A stretch of 64,000 nucleotides of DNA from Acidobacteriota bacterium. GTDB taxonomy: Bacteria > Acidobacteriota > Terriglobia > Bryobacterales > Bryobacteraceae. Each line of letters begins with the position of its first letter. The stretch's first letter is position 1. Shown here piece after piece: positions 16,872 through 24,862 of this stretch. The notes under the pieces are model-generated. The model was not told where the DNA came from. It ran no database searches and saw only the letters and a program-made list of their open reading frames with translations. Where the stretch lies: NCBI GenBank assembly GCA_017307505.1, contig JAFKEE010000052.1, positions 26,859 to 90,858 on the forward strand, written 5' to 3'. A program made the translations under genes and the position numbers.

Positions 16872-19800
16872 CTAAAAGTCGTAGCGAAGCGCCATCTGAT
16901 AGATTCTTGGACTTCCAACGATGCCGCTGATCCTGCCGAAGGTGGCCGGCGCAGTCAGGGAGACGCTGGGGTTCGCGAAGTTTGTGTTGTTCAAGACGTT
17001 ATAGCCCTCCGCGCGGAAGGTGACAGCGTGATCCTCATAGATCTTGAAGCGCTTCACGAGCGACATGTCGATTCCGAAGTAGCGGGGTCCGCGGAAGGCG
17101 TTGCGGCCGCCGGTACCGAGTTCACCCGCGGCTGGGAAGCTGAAGCGGCCCGCTTCCTCGCTGGTGAGGAAGAAGACGCCGTCGCCGCGACGGTCGATGC
17201 TGCCGATGTTCCGGCTACCGCTGTAGTTAGCCCAGGTATTGACGGCACCGTTGGTCGTGGTACGGGAGGAGCTCACGGTATAAACTGAGCCGCTCTGCCA
17301 GATCATCAGGCCGCCCAGTTCCCAGCCGCCGATGGCGGAGTCGAGCCACTGCGGTATATCCGTTGCGAAGCGCTTCCCTTTTCCGAAAGGAACGCGATAG
17401 GTCGCGGAGGCATTGAACGAGTGCGGCTTGTCGAAGTCGCTGCGGCCGCGGTTGAGGGCCAGGTTGAAACTGTCGACAGGCGCCGTGTAACCATTGCCTT
17501 CGGCCGAGCCGTTGTCGATGCTCTTGCTGAAGGTGTAGTTGGCGAACACCTGCAGTGCGCTCATGTTGCGGCGGACGCTGAACTGGAGAGAGTTGTAATA
17601 GGACCGGCCGTTGTTGGTACCCTGCCGGAGCTCAATATACTGCGGGTAGTTGCGCAGGTAGAAGTCGGACACTCCGGCGGCGCCGTAGCGGGTGTAGAAG
17701 GTGCGGTCCAGGTTTGTGGCCGCGGTACCTACGAGACCCTGGGTGAAGTTGGCTGCTCCGAGGCTGGAGATCGCCGAGGCAGGAGTGCCAAAGATCCTAA
17801 CAAGCGTATTGTTTGCCGAGATCGGGGCGGACGAATTGGTTTGGAATGCCTGCAGTTCCTTGAAGGAGTTCAGGAAGTCGCCATAGATCCGCTGCTGGTT
17901 CTGATTGACGTTCATGAACAGCTTGATGCCGCGGCTACCGACGTAAGAGACCTCCACGATGGTATTGCGTGCCACTTCCCGCTGCACGTTCAGGCTGAAC
18001 TGGCTGGTATAACCTGTGCGCAGGTTTGGATCGAACACGGAAATGGTGTTCTGGCGGTTGTTGGGGAGAACGAGAACCGGAGCGGAGGGCTGCCCAGGCA
18101 ATGGGATCCCGTCTGCGGCGCGCACGTCCGTGCCGTTTTGGTTGGGATTGATCGGCACGCTCTGGGAGAAGCCAGGAGTGGCGCCGTCCACGGAACTCGT
18201 GGTGGCGCCAATGATGCGATCGAAGAAGATGCCGTAGCTGCCGCGTACCGCGGTCTTGCCGTCGCCTTTCACGTCCCAGGCAAAGCCAAAGCGCGGCGCG
18301 AAGTTGTTGAAGTCGTTGTTGTACCAAGCACCCGATTTCGCGACCGCGAAGTTGGAAACCTGGTTGACGGAGTTGATCAGCGCGGCGCGGTCGATGACGC
18401 CCTGCTGTCCGGCGGCTTCCGACGGGACGCTGGAATACTCCCAACGCAGGCCAAAGTTGAGGGTGAGATTGCGGCGTGCTTTCCAGTCGTCCTGGATGAA
18501 GTAGCCCTGCTCATTGAAATTGAAGGTGCGGACGCGGGGCGTACCTGCCTTCTGAAAGGTGGTCAGGTCGCTGTAGAACGTCTGAACAACCTGATTCATG
18601 CGCCCCAGGACGTCGTTGTAGAGACTCTCGAACGTCTGGCGGTTCGCCGAGGAGATGGCGCCGCTGGCGACTGTCGGTCCGATATTGGCGGGTACTGCAT
18701 TCCCAAGTGTGGTGCCCGTGGTGACGTTAGGGTAGATGCCAGCGTCGTTGTAGCCCCACTGCTGGGTGCGCCGGTACTGGCCGCCGAACTTGATGGTATG
18801 GTTGCCCATCACCTTGGTCATGTTGTCGGTGACTTCGTCCACCGGGGAATTGCGGCCTTGCCCGAAGGTTGCGTTGTAAGGGTCCGTGAACAGGTTGGAG
18901 ATGATGGTGGAGCCTTGCAGACGGCCCGGGCGCAGAAAGTCTACATTGGCGCTCTGATGACCCACTCGCAGTTCATTGACCAGCGTGGGACGAAGCACCC
19001 AGTCCGAACCGGCCGAGAAGCCCCAGCGCACGCCACCCTGGGCGCCCTGGGGGAATCCGGGGAATGTGGCATCCGCGGAGTTCAGGGCGTCGATGGAATA
19101 GGTGCGGAACCAGCTGTAGCGGAAGAAGAGGTGGTGGTTCTGGGTGAGATTATGATCCACCTTGCCGGTGTAGGCATTGTTGCGGCTTCCAGCGGGATTG
19201 TTGAAGCGGAACCCGGCGGTGTTCAGTCCGTCGCCGGTATCGAAGTTGTTCGGATCGGGCAGCACCTTGAAGATCTTGGCCATCTCGGCGTCGACCCCAA
19301 TTCCGCGGGGATCGTTCTGGGCGATATTGAACGAGGAGATGGCGGTACTGCCGGGGGCGCGCCAGCGGAAGATGCCACTCTTGGCTTCCGGCGTGAGGAC
19401 CGTCCGGTTGCGGACTACTTCCTGCGCCACACGGCTGCCCTGGTAGTTGAAGAAGAAGAAGGTCTTGCCTTTGACGATCGGCCCGCCGATGGAGCCTCCG
19501 AACAGGTTCTGGATGTACTTGGGCCGGGCGACTCCAGACGTATTGCTGAAGAAGGTGTTCGCATTCAGCTGCGTATTGCGGAGGTAGTCAAACAAGTTGC
19601 CATGGAACTGGTTGTTGCCGGAGCGGGTGATGAGCTCCACCTGGCCGCCGGCGTTGCGGCCATACTCCGCCTTGGCACCGTTCGTGATTACGCGAAACTC
19701 GCCGATGGAGTCGGTGTTGTTGGCCGTCATGGCCAAGCCGAGGCGTGGAGCTACGGCGTCGTTCACGTCGATACCGTCCAAGGTTGTGTTGTTGCTGCCC

Positions 19801-20327
19801 TGGCGTGTCCCGTTAACGCGGGAGAATGTGGTGTCGCTCGGATCAATCTGTACGCCTGGCTGGAACACAGCCAGGATCACCGGGCTACGGCCAAGCTGCG
19901 GCAGCGTGTCGATGTCGCGCATCGTAATGGAGCGACCCATCTGTGCATCGGTTGTCTGGATACGGGCGGCTTCTGCTTCGACGACCACGCTTTCCGTCAC
20001 TTGCCCGACTTCGAGCTTAAAGCGCTGTGTTGTCGCGACTGAGACGTTCAATTCAACACCGCTGGCTACGGCCTTGCGAAAGCCTGGGGCCTCTACGCTG
20101 ACGGTGTAAATTCCGGGTTGCAGGGAAGGGAAGATGAACAGACCGTCGGGGCTGGTGACCCCTTCGGCGCGCACCTGCGTCTTCTCGTTAACAGCTACGA
20201 CTTTTGCACCGGGCACTACGGCCCCGCTCTCGTCCTGAACGGATCCGTCCAGCCTAGAGGTTGCCACCTGCGCCAAGCTGAGCGCTGCCAACAGCGCTAG
20301 AGATAGAACTACCCTAAGTGTCAACAT
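16872..20327 (-). CDS. Oar-like TonB-dependent outer-membrane receptor with carboxypeptidase-regulatory domain
   Basis: 1151 residues. A signal peptide (LRVVLSLALLAALSLAQ) is followed by a carboxypeptidase-regulatory-like beta-sandwich (about 25-105: GSVQDESGAVVPGAKVVAVNE, SPDGLFIFPSLQPG), a plug-like region (residues about 110-235, with GTRQGSNNTTLDGIDVND and ITRSGNNQFHG) and a large beta-barrel ending MALRYDF with a terminal aromatic. This is the architecture of acidobacterial Oar/TonB receptors, presumed to move large glycans or peptides across the outer membrane or to act in adhesion. Its promoter and terminator are both recognisable, so it is likely a single-gene unit. Confidence 0.93.
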   Translation of the reverse strand: MLTLRVVLSLALLAALSLAQVATSRLDGSVQDESGAVVPGAKVVAVNEKTQVRAEGVTSPDGLFIFPSLQPGIYTVSVEAPGFRKAVASGVELNVSVATTQRFKLEVGQVTESVVVEAEAARIQTTDAQMGRSITMRDIDTLPQLGRSPVILAVFQPGVQIDPSDTTFSRVNGTRQGSNNTTLDGIDVNDAVAPRLGLAMTANNTDSIGEFRVITNGAKAEYGRNAGGQVELITRSGNNQFHGNLFDYLRNTQLNANTFFSNTSGVARPKYIQNLFGGSIGGPIVKGKTFFFFNYQGSRVAQEVVRNRTVLTPEAKSGIFRWRAPGSTAISSFNIAQNDPRGIGVDAEMAKIFKVLPDPNNFDTGDGLNTAGFRFNNPAGSRNNAYTGKVDHNLTQNHHLFFRYSWFRTYSIDALNSADATFPGFPQGAQGGVRWGFSAGSDWVLRPTLVNELRVGHQSANVDFLRPGRLQGSTIISNLFTDPYNATFGQGRNSPVDEVTDNMTKVMGNHTIKFGGQYRRTQQWGYNDAGIYPNVTTGTTLGNAVPANIGPTVASGAISSANRQTFESLYNDVLGRMNQVVQTFYSDLTTFQKAGTPRVRTFNFNEQGYFIQDDWKARRNLTLNFGLRWEYSSVPSEAAGQQGVIDRAALINSVNQVSNFAVAKSGAWYNNDFNNFAPRFGFAWDVKGDGKTAVRGSYGIFFDRIIGATTSSVDGATPGFSQSVPINPNQNGTDVRAADGIPLPGQPSAPVLVLPNNRQNTISVFDPNLRTGYTSQFSLNVQREVARNTIVEVSYVGSRGIKLFMNVNQNQQRIYGDFLNSFKELQAFQTNSSAPISANNTLVRIFGTPASAISSLGAANFTQGLVGTAATNLDRTFYTRYGAAGVSDFYLRNYPQYIELRQGTNNGRSYYNSLQFSVRRNMSALQVFANYTFSKSIDNGSAEGNGYTAPVDSFNLALNRGRSDFDKPHSFNASATYRVPFGKGKRFATDIPQWLDSAIGGWELGGLMIWQSGSVYTVSSSRTTTNGAVNTWANYSGSRNIGSIDRRGDGVFFLTSEEAGRFSFPAAGELGTGGRNAFRGPRYFGIDMSLVKRFKIYEDHAVTFRAEGYNVLNNTNFANPSVSLTAPATFGRISGIVGSPRIYQMALRYDF

Positions 20328-20350
20328 GATGATCGTCCCCTGTGAAGCTA

Positions 20351-20369
20351 GGGCACACGAACGGTGCCC
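20351..20369 (-). promoter_or_regulatory. Small hairpin in the receptor mRNA leader
   Basis: GGGCAC/GTGCCC (20351-20356 with 20364-20369, 7-base loop) lies between the predicted transcription start and the ribosome site of the Oar-like receptor. It is weak and could be fortuitous. Confidence 0.3.
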
Positions 20370-20390
20370 GACTACCTTTTGATGGGTATC

Positions 20391-20419
20391 AGTGTAAGTA
20401 GATTTGTTACTACTGTCAA
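20391..20419 (-). promoter_or_regulatory. Sigma-70-type promoter of the Oar-like receptor
   Basis: On the minus strand, TTGACA (20414-20419) and TACACT (20391-20396) are separated by exactly 17 bases. This predicts a start near 20384 and a leader of about 57 bases to the ATG at 20327. The -35 is perfect and the -10 matches four of six. Confidence 0.75.
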
Positions 20420-20431
20420 CGAATTTGTTAC
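20401..20431 (-). repeat. Direct repeat GTAACAAATY flanking the -35 box, candidate operator
   Basis: On the minus strand, GTAACAAATC (20401-20410) and GTAACAAATT (20422-20431) lie 21 bases apart, two helical turns on the same face. One copy is inside the promoter spacer and the other just upstream of the -35, a standard repressor or activator arrangement. Confidence 0.5.
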
Positions 20432-20704
20432 ATCTCTGCGATCCTCATGAAGAGGGCAGATCCTCTTAATTCATCGAAAGAACGCCGGTACTCTGATTGA
20501 GTTGTCCAGCGTTCCGGCTTGATGACAGCCCCCCGACGTATATGCCAATTCCGCCTCAGAACCTAACTTAGTGTTCGTTGACCGCCTCCCCACTTGGGAT
20601 CTGGCTTCCTTTCCCCGTAGACAGCAAGATGGCGCTCTGCTGCTCACCCCGCGCATGTCAAGGTGCTGGCATTCCGGAATCCGGATATGATGCTTACGAC
20701 CCCT
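20420..20704. other. Divergent intergenic region
   Basis: This region lies between the receptor promoter and the mannonate dehydratase-like gene. Apart from the operator-like repeats on its left edge I see no gene, terminator or strong plus-strand promoter. In-frame ATGs at 20687 and 20690 could extend the downstream gene by five or six residues. Confidence 0.45.
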
Positions 20705-21790
20705 ATGAACCGGCGTACTCTCCTTCTCTCTTCCGCGGCCCTGGCCGCTGCTCCGCAGATTCCGGCTCTGGCGGCCCCGGTGGCTAAGAAGTTGCCGATG
20801 CTGATGAAGCTCGGCACCCAGAACAACTCCGATCCGGCTTATTTGCGGATGATTGCGCCGCTGGGCGTCACCCACATCTGCAGCACGCTGCCCTCGCGCA
20901 AGCTCGACGAGAAGTGGAGCGTGGATTCGCTGAAGCGACTCAAAGAGGGGGTCGAGGCAGCCGGTATTCAACTGGCCATGGTGCCGCTGCCGCTGAGTTC
21001 GAGCATTGTGGAGAAGGCCGAGTATCCCAGCCTGCTGCTGGGCCAGTCGCCCGCCCGGGAGAAGGCCGTCGATGAGATCTGCCAGATGATCCGCAATTGC
21101 GCCCTGGCCGGCATCCCTTCGGTGAAGTACAACATGAGTATCCTCGGGGTCGTTCGGACGGCGCCTACGACGGGCCGCGGGGGCGCGCGCTACAGCACGT
21201 TTAAATATTCGGAAGGGCAGCAGGATCCGCCCAGCGCGGCGGCTCCGATGTCCGCCGACCTCTATTGGGAGAGGATCACCTGGTTCCTCGACCGGGTGGT
21301 GCCGGTCGCCGCCGAGCACAAAGTGAAGATCGCCTGTCACCCTCACGATCCTGGGATGCCCAAGGGGAAAGGTTGGAAGGGCGTCGAGACCGTGTTGGGC
21401 TCCGTGGACGGCCTGCAGCGGTTCGTCTCCATCCGGGAGAATCCGTATCACGGCCTCAATTTCTGCCAGGGGACAGTGAGCGAGATGCTCGAAGACCCGA
21501 ATCGCGAGATCGTCGATGTCATCAAGTACTTCGGATCCCGCAAGAAGATCTTCAACGTCCACTTCCGCAATATCCAGGGCAAGTTTCTCGACTTCCGCGA
21601 GACCTTCCCGGACAACGGCGATGTGAACTTCCTGAATGCGATCCGTGCCTATCGGGACGTGGGGTACGACGGAATGCTGATGCCGGATCATGTGCCGCAC
21701 ATCGAAGGGGACACGGGCGGCCTGATGGCGTTCGCGTTCTGCTATGGGTATATCCGCGCTTTAATGCAGGTGTTGGAGCGGGAAGGATAA
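20705..21790 (+). CDS. Tat-exported mannonate dehydratase-like protein (UxuA family)
   Basis: 361 residues from ATG 20705, chosen because it opens directly on a twin-arginine signal (MNRRTLLLSSAALAAAP...ALAAP). The rest matches mannonate dehydratase: PSVKYNMSILGVVR, the metal-site CHPHDPGMPKGKGWKGVE, YHGLNFCQGTVSEM, KIFNVHFRNIQGKF and GYDGMLMPDHVPHIEGD. UxuA turns D-mannonate into 2-keto-3-deoxygluconate and is normally cytoplasmic, so the Tat signal is atypical. It may act on a sugar acid in the periplasm or have another isomerase/epimerase function. No uronate pathway genes are adjacent. Confidence 0.85.
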   Translation: MNRRTLLLSSAALAAAPQIPALAAPVAKKLPMLMKLGTQNNSDPAYLRMIAPLGVTHICSTLPSRKLDEKWSVDSLKRLKEGVEAAGIQLAMVPLPLSSSIVEKAEYPSLLLGQSPAREKAVDEICQMIRNCALAGIPSVKYNMSILGVVRTAPTTGRGGARYSTFKYSEGQQDPPSAAAPMSADLYWERITWFLDRVVPVAAEHKVKIACHPHDPGMPKGKGWKGVETVLGSVDGLQRFVSIRENPYHGLNFCQGTVSEMLEDPNREIVDVIKYFGSRKKIFNVHFRNIQGKFLDFRETFPDNGDVNFLNAIRAYRDVGYDGMLMPDHVPHIEGDTGGLMAFAFCYGYIRALMQVLEREG

Positions 21791-21827
21791 TACGACGGCC
21801 GGCGGGTTCCGCGAGTGACTGTCCCGG

Positions 21828-23135
21828 TTATCCCTTTCCGAGATAGAAGAACCGCAGCAGAAACAGAGCCGTCAGGACGTAGACAAGCCAGTTGACCTTA
21901 CGCCACTCGCCGGCGATGACGCGCAGCAGGGTATGGGAAGTGAAGCCGAAGGCGAGTCCGTTGGCGATGCTGAACGTGAGCGGAATGGCGGCCAGCGTGA
22001 GGAAGGCGGGGATGGCCACGACGGGTTTGTTCCACTCAATGTCTTCGGTGTGGGTGAGCATGAGCGCTCCGACGATGATCAGGGCCGGAGCGGTGGCCTG
22101 GGACGGAATGACGCCGAAGAGAGGGGCGATGAAGAGCGCGACCAGGAAGAGGAGCCCGCAGACGACGGCGGTGAAACCGCTGCGGCCGCCGGCCACGACG
22201 CCAGCCGCGCTTTCGATGTAGCTGACCACGGTGGAGGTGCCGCACAGGGCGCCAGCGGTGGAGGCGACGGCATCGGCGGTGAGAATCCGGTTGACGCGCG
22301 GGATGTGGCCGTCGCGGTCGAAGAGGCCGGCGCGCGTGCCTACGGCGACCAGGGTCCCGATGTTATCGAAGAGATCGACGAAGAGGAATACAAAGACGAT
22401 CTCGAGTAGGCCCAGTTTCATGGTGCCGGCGAGATCGAGTTGGAAGAACGTTGCGGAGAGGTCGGCCGGCGAGTAGGCCTGCGGATTCCAGTGAACGAGT
22501 CCGGTGAGGGCGCCGAGCAGGGTTGTTGCGAGGATCCCGATGAGCATCGCGGCGCGGACGCCCCAGGTCATGAGCCCGGCAATGAGGATGAGGCCGAAGA
22601 GGGCGACGAGGGTGCCGGGGTCGCGGAGGTTGCCGAGGCTGACGAGGGTAGCAGGGTCGGCTTTGATGATGCCTGCGTTGCGGAAGCCGATGAAGGCGAT
22701 GAACAGGCCGATGCCCACGGCGACGGCCGCGTAGAGTTCTCGTGGGATCGATTCCAGGATCAACTGGCGGATGCCGAGGGCTGTGAGCAGCAGGAAGATG
22801 ACGCCGGAGAGAAATACGGCGCCGAGGGCGACCTGCCAGGGCACGTGCATGCCGAGACAGACGGTGTAAGTGAAGTACGCGTTGAGGCCCATGCCCGGGG
22901 CCAGCGCGATGGGGTAGCGGGCGATGATGCCCATGAGCAGGCAGCCGATGGCGGCGGCCAGGCAGGTGGCTGCCGTGACGGCGGTGGCGGGCATGCCGGT
23001 CTCATGCAGGATGGAGGGGTTGACGAAGATGATGTAGGCCATGGTGACGAAGGTCGTCACTCCGGCCAGGATCTCGGTGCGCCATTTCGTACCGAGTTCC
23101 TGAAATTGAAAGTATTGCTCCAGGCGCGCCCGCAT
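21828..23135 (-). CDS. NCS2-family purine permease (AzgA/PbuG-like)
   Basis: 435 residues and 12-14 membrane helices. Family motifs visible are TEILAGVTTFVTMAYIIFVNPSIL at the start, GPGMGLNAYF-like (here PGMGLNAYFTYTVC), DLFDNIGTLVAVG, and GTSTVVSYIESAAGVVAGGRSG (the conserved purine-binding loop in the second half). It belongs to the AzgA-type adenine/guanine/hypoxanthine permeases. It follows the cyclase-like gene by 36 bases in a minus-strand run that also contains UDG and TenA, so nucleobase or pyrimidine-precursor salvage is a plausible theme. Confidence 0.93.
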   Translation of the reverse strand: MRARLEQYFQFQELGTKWRTEILAGVTTFVTMAYIIFVNPSILHETGMPATAVTAATCLAAAIGCLLMGIIARYPIALAPGMGLNAYFTYTVCLGMHVPWQVALGAVFLSGVIFLLLTALGIRQLILESIPRELYAAVAVGIGLFIAFIGFRNAGIIKADPATLVSLGNLRDPGTLVALFGLILIAGLMTWGVRAAMLIGILATTLLGALTGLVHWNPQAYSPADLSATFFQLDLAGTMKLGLLEIVFVFLFVDLFDNIGTLVAVGTRAGLFDRDGHIPRVNRILTADAVASTAGALCGTSTVVSYIESAAGVVAGGRSGFTAVVCGLLFLVALFIAPLFGVIPSQATAPALIIVGALMLTHTEDIEWNKPVVAIPAFLTLAAIPLTFSIANGLAFGFTSHTLLRVIAGEWRKVNWLVYVLTALFLLRFFYLGKG

Positions 23136-23171
23136 CGAGTAAACAGGATATCAATGCCGGGTGGCGCGGCA

Positions 23172-23834
23172 TCAATCGGGCAGGACGACGTAAGCGCGGA
23201 CGGGGAAGGTGGCCCCGCCTTTCCAGGCGATGGGTACGGCGTGGAGGCGTCCGTCGTTGGTGGTGAGCGCTTCCAGATTGGTCATGTGTTCGCAGATGGG
23301 GATGCCGTTCCCGAGCAGGACGGTGTGGGCGGGGCGGCGCAGGTCGCCCATGTCGTCGATGTTGACGGAGTCGATGCCGACGAAGATGGCGCCGGCCTCG
23401 ACGAGATACAGGCACGCGTCTTCGTTGAGGAACGGGTTGGGCTCGAAGTACTCTTCCTGATTCCAATGCCGGTCCCAACCGGTTTGAACGAGGACCGCCT
23501 TGCCTTGGAGGTCGAGGCCCTGGAAGAGCTGTGGACCTATGCCGCGGCCGAGGTTCTGGCGCGCGTCGACCTTCACGATTTCCAGGTCGGCCAGACGGTC
23601 GAGAGGCAGTTCGGAGAGGTCTGGCGCGTCGGGAAAGCGGTGGTACGGGGAGTCGACATAGGTGCCGGTGTTGCCGCAGAGGTGCAGCGAGGCGATGAGG
23701 AACTCCGACTGATTCTTATACTTTCGGCGCGAGCCGGCGTGGTCGAAAAGAAGCACGGCCTGCGGGCCGGGCAGACCGGCAAAGGTCTTCATCCCCTCGA
23801 TGATGGGATGGCTGAGTTCAATGAATCGGGGCAT
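23172..23834 (-). CDS. Cyclase/kynurenine-formamidase-like hydrolase with altered metal motif
   Basis: 220 residues of the cyclase (KynB-like) fold: MPRFIELSHPIIEGMKTF start, a central GNTGTYVDSPYHRF motif, the GKAVLVQTGWDRHW strand and the VGIDSVNIDD motif, ending CEHMTNLEAL...FPVRAYVVLPD. In kynurenine formamidase the motif is H-x-G-T-H-x-D-x-P-x-H; here the first His is Asn and the second is Tyr, so metal binding must differ. This variant may be a recognised subfamily. The substrate is probably a cyclic amide or lactone. It lies seven bases after the small coiled-coil gene. Confidence 0.82.
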   Translation of the reverse strand: MPRFIELSHPIIEGMKTFAGLPGPQAVLLFDHAGSRRKYKNQSEFLIASLHLCGNTGTYVDSPYHRFPDAPDLSELPLDRLADLEIVKVDARQNLGRGIGPQLFQGLDLQGKAVLVQTGWDRHWNQEEYFEPNPFLNEDACLYLVEAGAIFVGIDSVNIDDMGDLRRPAHTVLLGNGIPICEHMTNLEALTTNDGRLHAVPIAWKGGATFPVRAYVVLPD

Positions 23835-23841
23835 GGGCCAG

Positions 23842-24093
23842 TCAGGTCTTCAGTTTTTCCAGTTCCTGGTCGAGAAAGGCCAGTTCACGCTCCAATTGCA
23901 TGCGAAAACGTGTATTGCAGGCGGTGATCATCTCCTGCTGGATACGGGTCCGGCTGAGTTGCAGTTGATTGTACCGAGCCTGATGTTTACGCTCTTCGTC
24001 TGTCATAGATGGGGTGTCGGCATGGCCGGACCGCCTCTTGCCGGCGTCCTCCATCTGGGATTCAATCGATTTACTCTCCCAGCCTCGAGCCAT
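23842..24093 (-). CDS. Small coiled-coil protein of unknown function
   Basis: 83 residues; the C-terminal half (DEERKHQARYNQLQ through the final LEKLKT) is a strong heptad-like helix with Arg/Gln/Glu/Leu spacing and a single Cys. The N-terminal half is polar and disordered. It starts at an ATG and ends seven bases before the cyclase-like start, in the same run as TenA and UDG. No known family; small size makes it less certain than its neighbours, but the coiled coil and operon position support it. Confidence 0.6.
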   Translation of the reverse strand: MARGWESKSIESQMEDAGKRRSGHADTPSMTDEERKHQARYNQLQLSRTRIQQEMITACNTRFRMQLERELAFLDQELEKLKT

Positions 24094-24148
24094 GCCCTCA
24101 TTGTAGGACCGTTAAACCGGGAGTAGAGTGTCCTGTTTGTTCCCGGAG

Positions 24149-24862
24149 TCACGGTTGCCATTGTTCGCGCCGCCAGGCCATGTCCCAAAAGAGGTACTCG
24201 TAGCGGGCGCTGCGGACGAACAAGCGGAGAGCCTCGCGGCGTTGCTCCGGCGACGCCTGGCGGGCCGATTCGTTCATGATGGCGAGTACCTGGCGGACGC
24301 TGGCACCGTATTCTTCCCCGGCGTAGTTGTCGATCCAGCGCTGGTAGTCCTTGTTGCGGGAGCCCTGGCGCACCAGTTGTTTGCCCACTTCCCAATAGAT
24401 CCAGTAACAAGGGAGCATGGCTGACAGACCTTCGGAGAAGGTGAGGCGCTGGACGGCGGCGAGCAGGTGGTTCGTGTAGGCGGCATTGGTGGGGGCCATG
24501 CCGGCAGCGGCGACCATGGCCGGTGTCACCCCGTAGGAGGCGAGAACCACCTGATGCATCCGGCGCTCTTCTTTCAAAGTGTCGATGGAGTGCTGGGCGA
24601 GGGTCATCGACCAGTCTTCGCGCGGCGCCTTCGCGGCGAGCAGATTGAGAGCCTGTCCGAACGACCGCAGGTAGAGGCTGTCCTGGATGAGATAGAACTG
24701 GAAGCACTCGCGGGGCAAGGTGCCGTCAGAGAGGCCCTTGAGGAAAGGGTGAGCGAGTGTTTTCGCATAGATCTGCGCGATGGCCGACCATTGCTCCGCG
24801 GTGAAGTCCCCCGCGCGGCAGGGCAGGGCAGCCAGCATGAGGAGGAGCGAGCGGCGGGTCAT
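24149..24862 (-). CDS. TenA/thiaminase-II-like protein with an export signal
   Basis: 237 residues. After an N-terminal signal-like segment (MTRRSLLLMLAALPCRAG) comes a complete TenA helical bundle. The key residues are present: Asp61 in FYLIQDSLYL, Cys152 in LPCYWIYWEVG (nucleophile), Tyr180/Glu184 region in DNYAGEEYG and Glu222 in YEYLFWDMAW. TenA hydrolyses aminomethyl- or amino-HMP for thiamin salvage and is normally cytoplasmic. The two Arg plus hydrophobic run look Tat/Sec-like; the LPC does not form a proper lipobox. Its start overlaps the UDG stop by four bases. I see no TPP riboswitch upstream. Confidence 0.87.
   Translation of the reverse strand: MTRRSLLLMLAALPCRAGDFTAEQWSAIAQIYAKTLAHPFLKGLSDGTLPRECFQFYLIQDSLYLRSFGQALNLLAAKAPREDWSMTLAQHSIDTLKEERRMHQVVLASYGVTPAMVAAAGMAPTNAAYTNHLLAAVQRLTFSEGLSAMLPCYWIYWEVGKQLVRQGSRNKDYQRWIDNYAGEEYGASVRQVLAIMNESARQASPEQRREALRLFVRSARYEYLFWDMAWRREQWQP

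Noticed and set aside
17421..20042. An 873-codon open frame on the plus strand across the Oar-like receptor
   Set aside because: It is the antisense frame of a well supported 1151-residue receptor; the translation has no domain, signal or ribosome site and its length follows from high GC.
22440..23927. A 495-codon plus-strand frame across AzgA and the cyclase-like gene
   Set aside because: Asp/Glu/Gly-rich antisense composition only, crossing three real genes.
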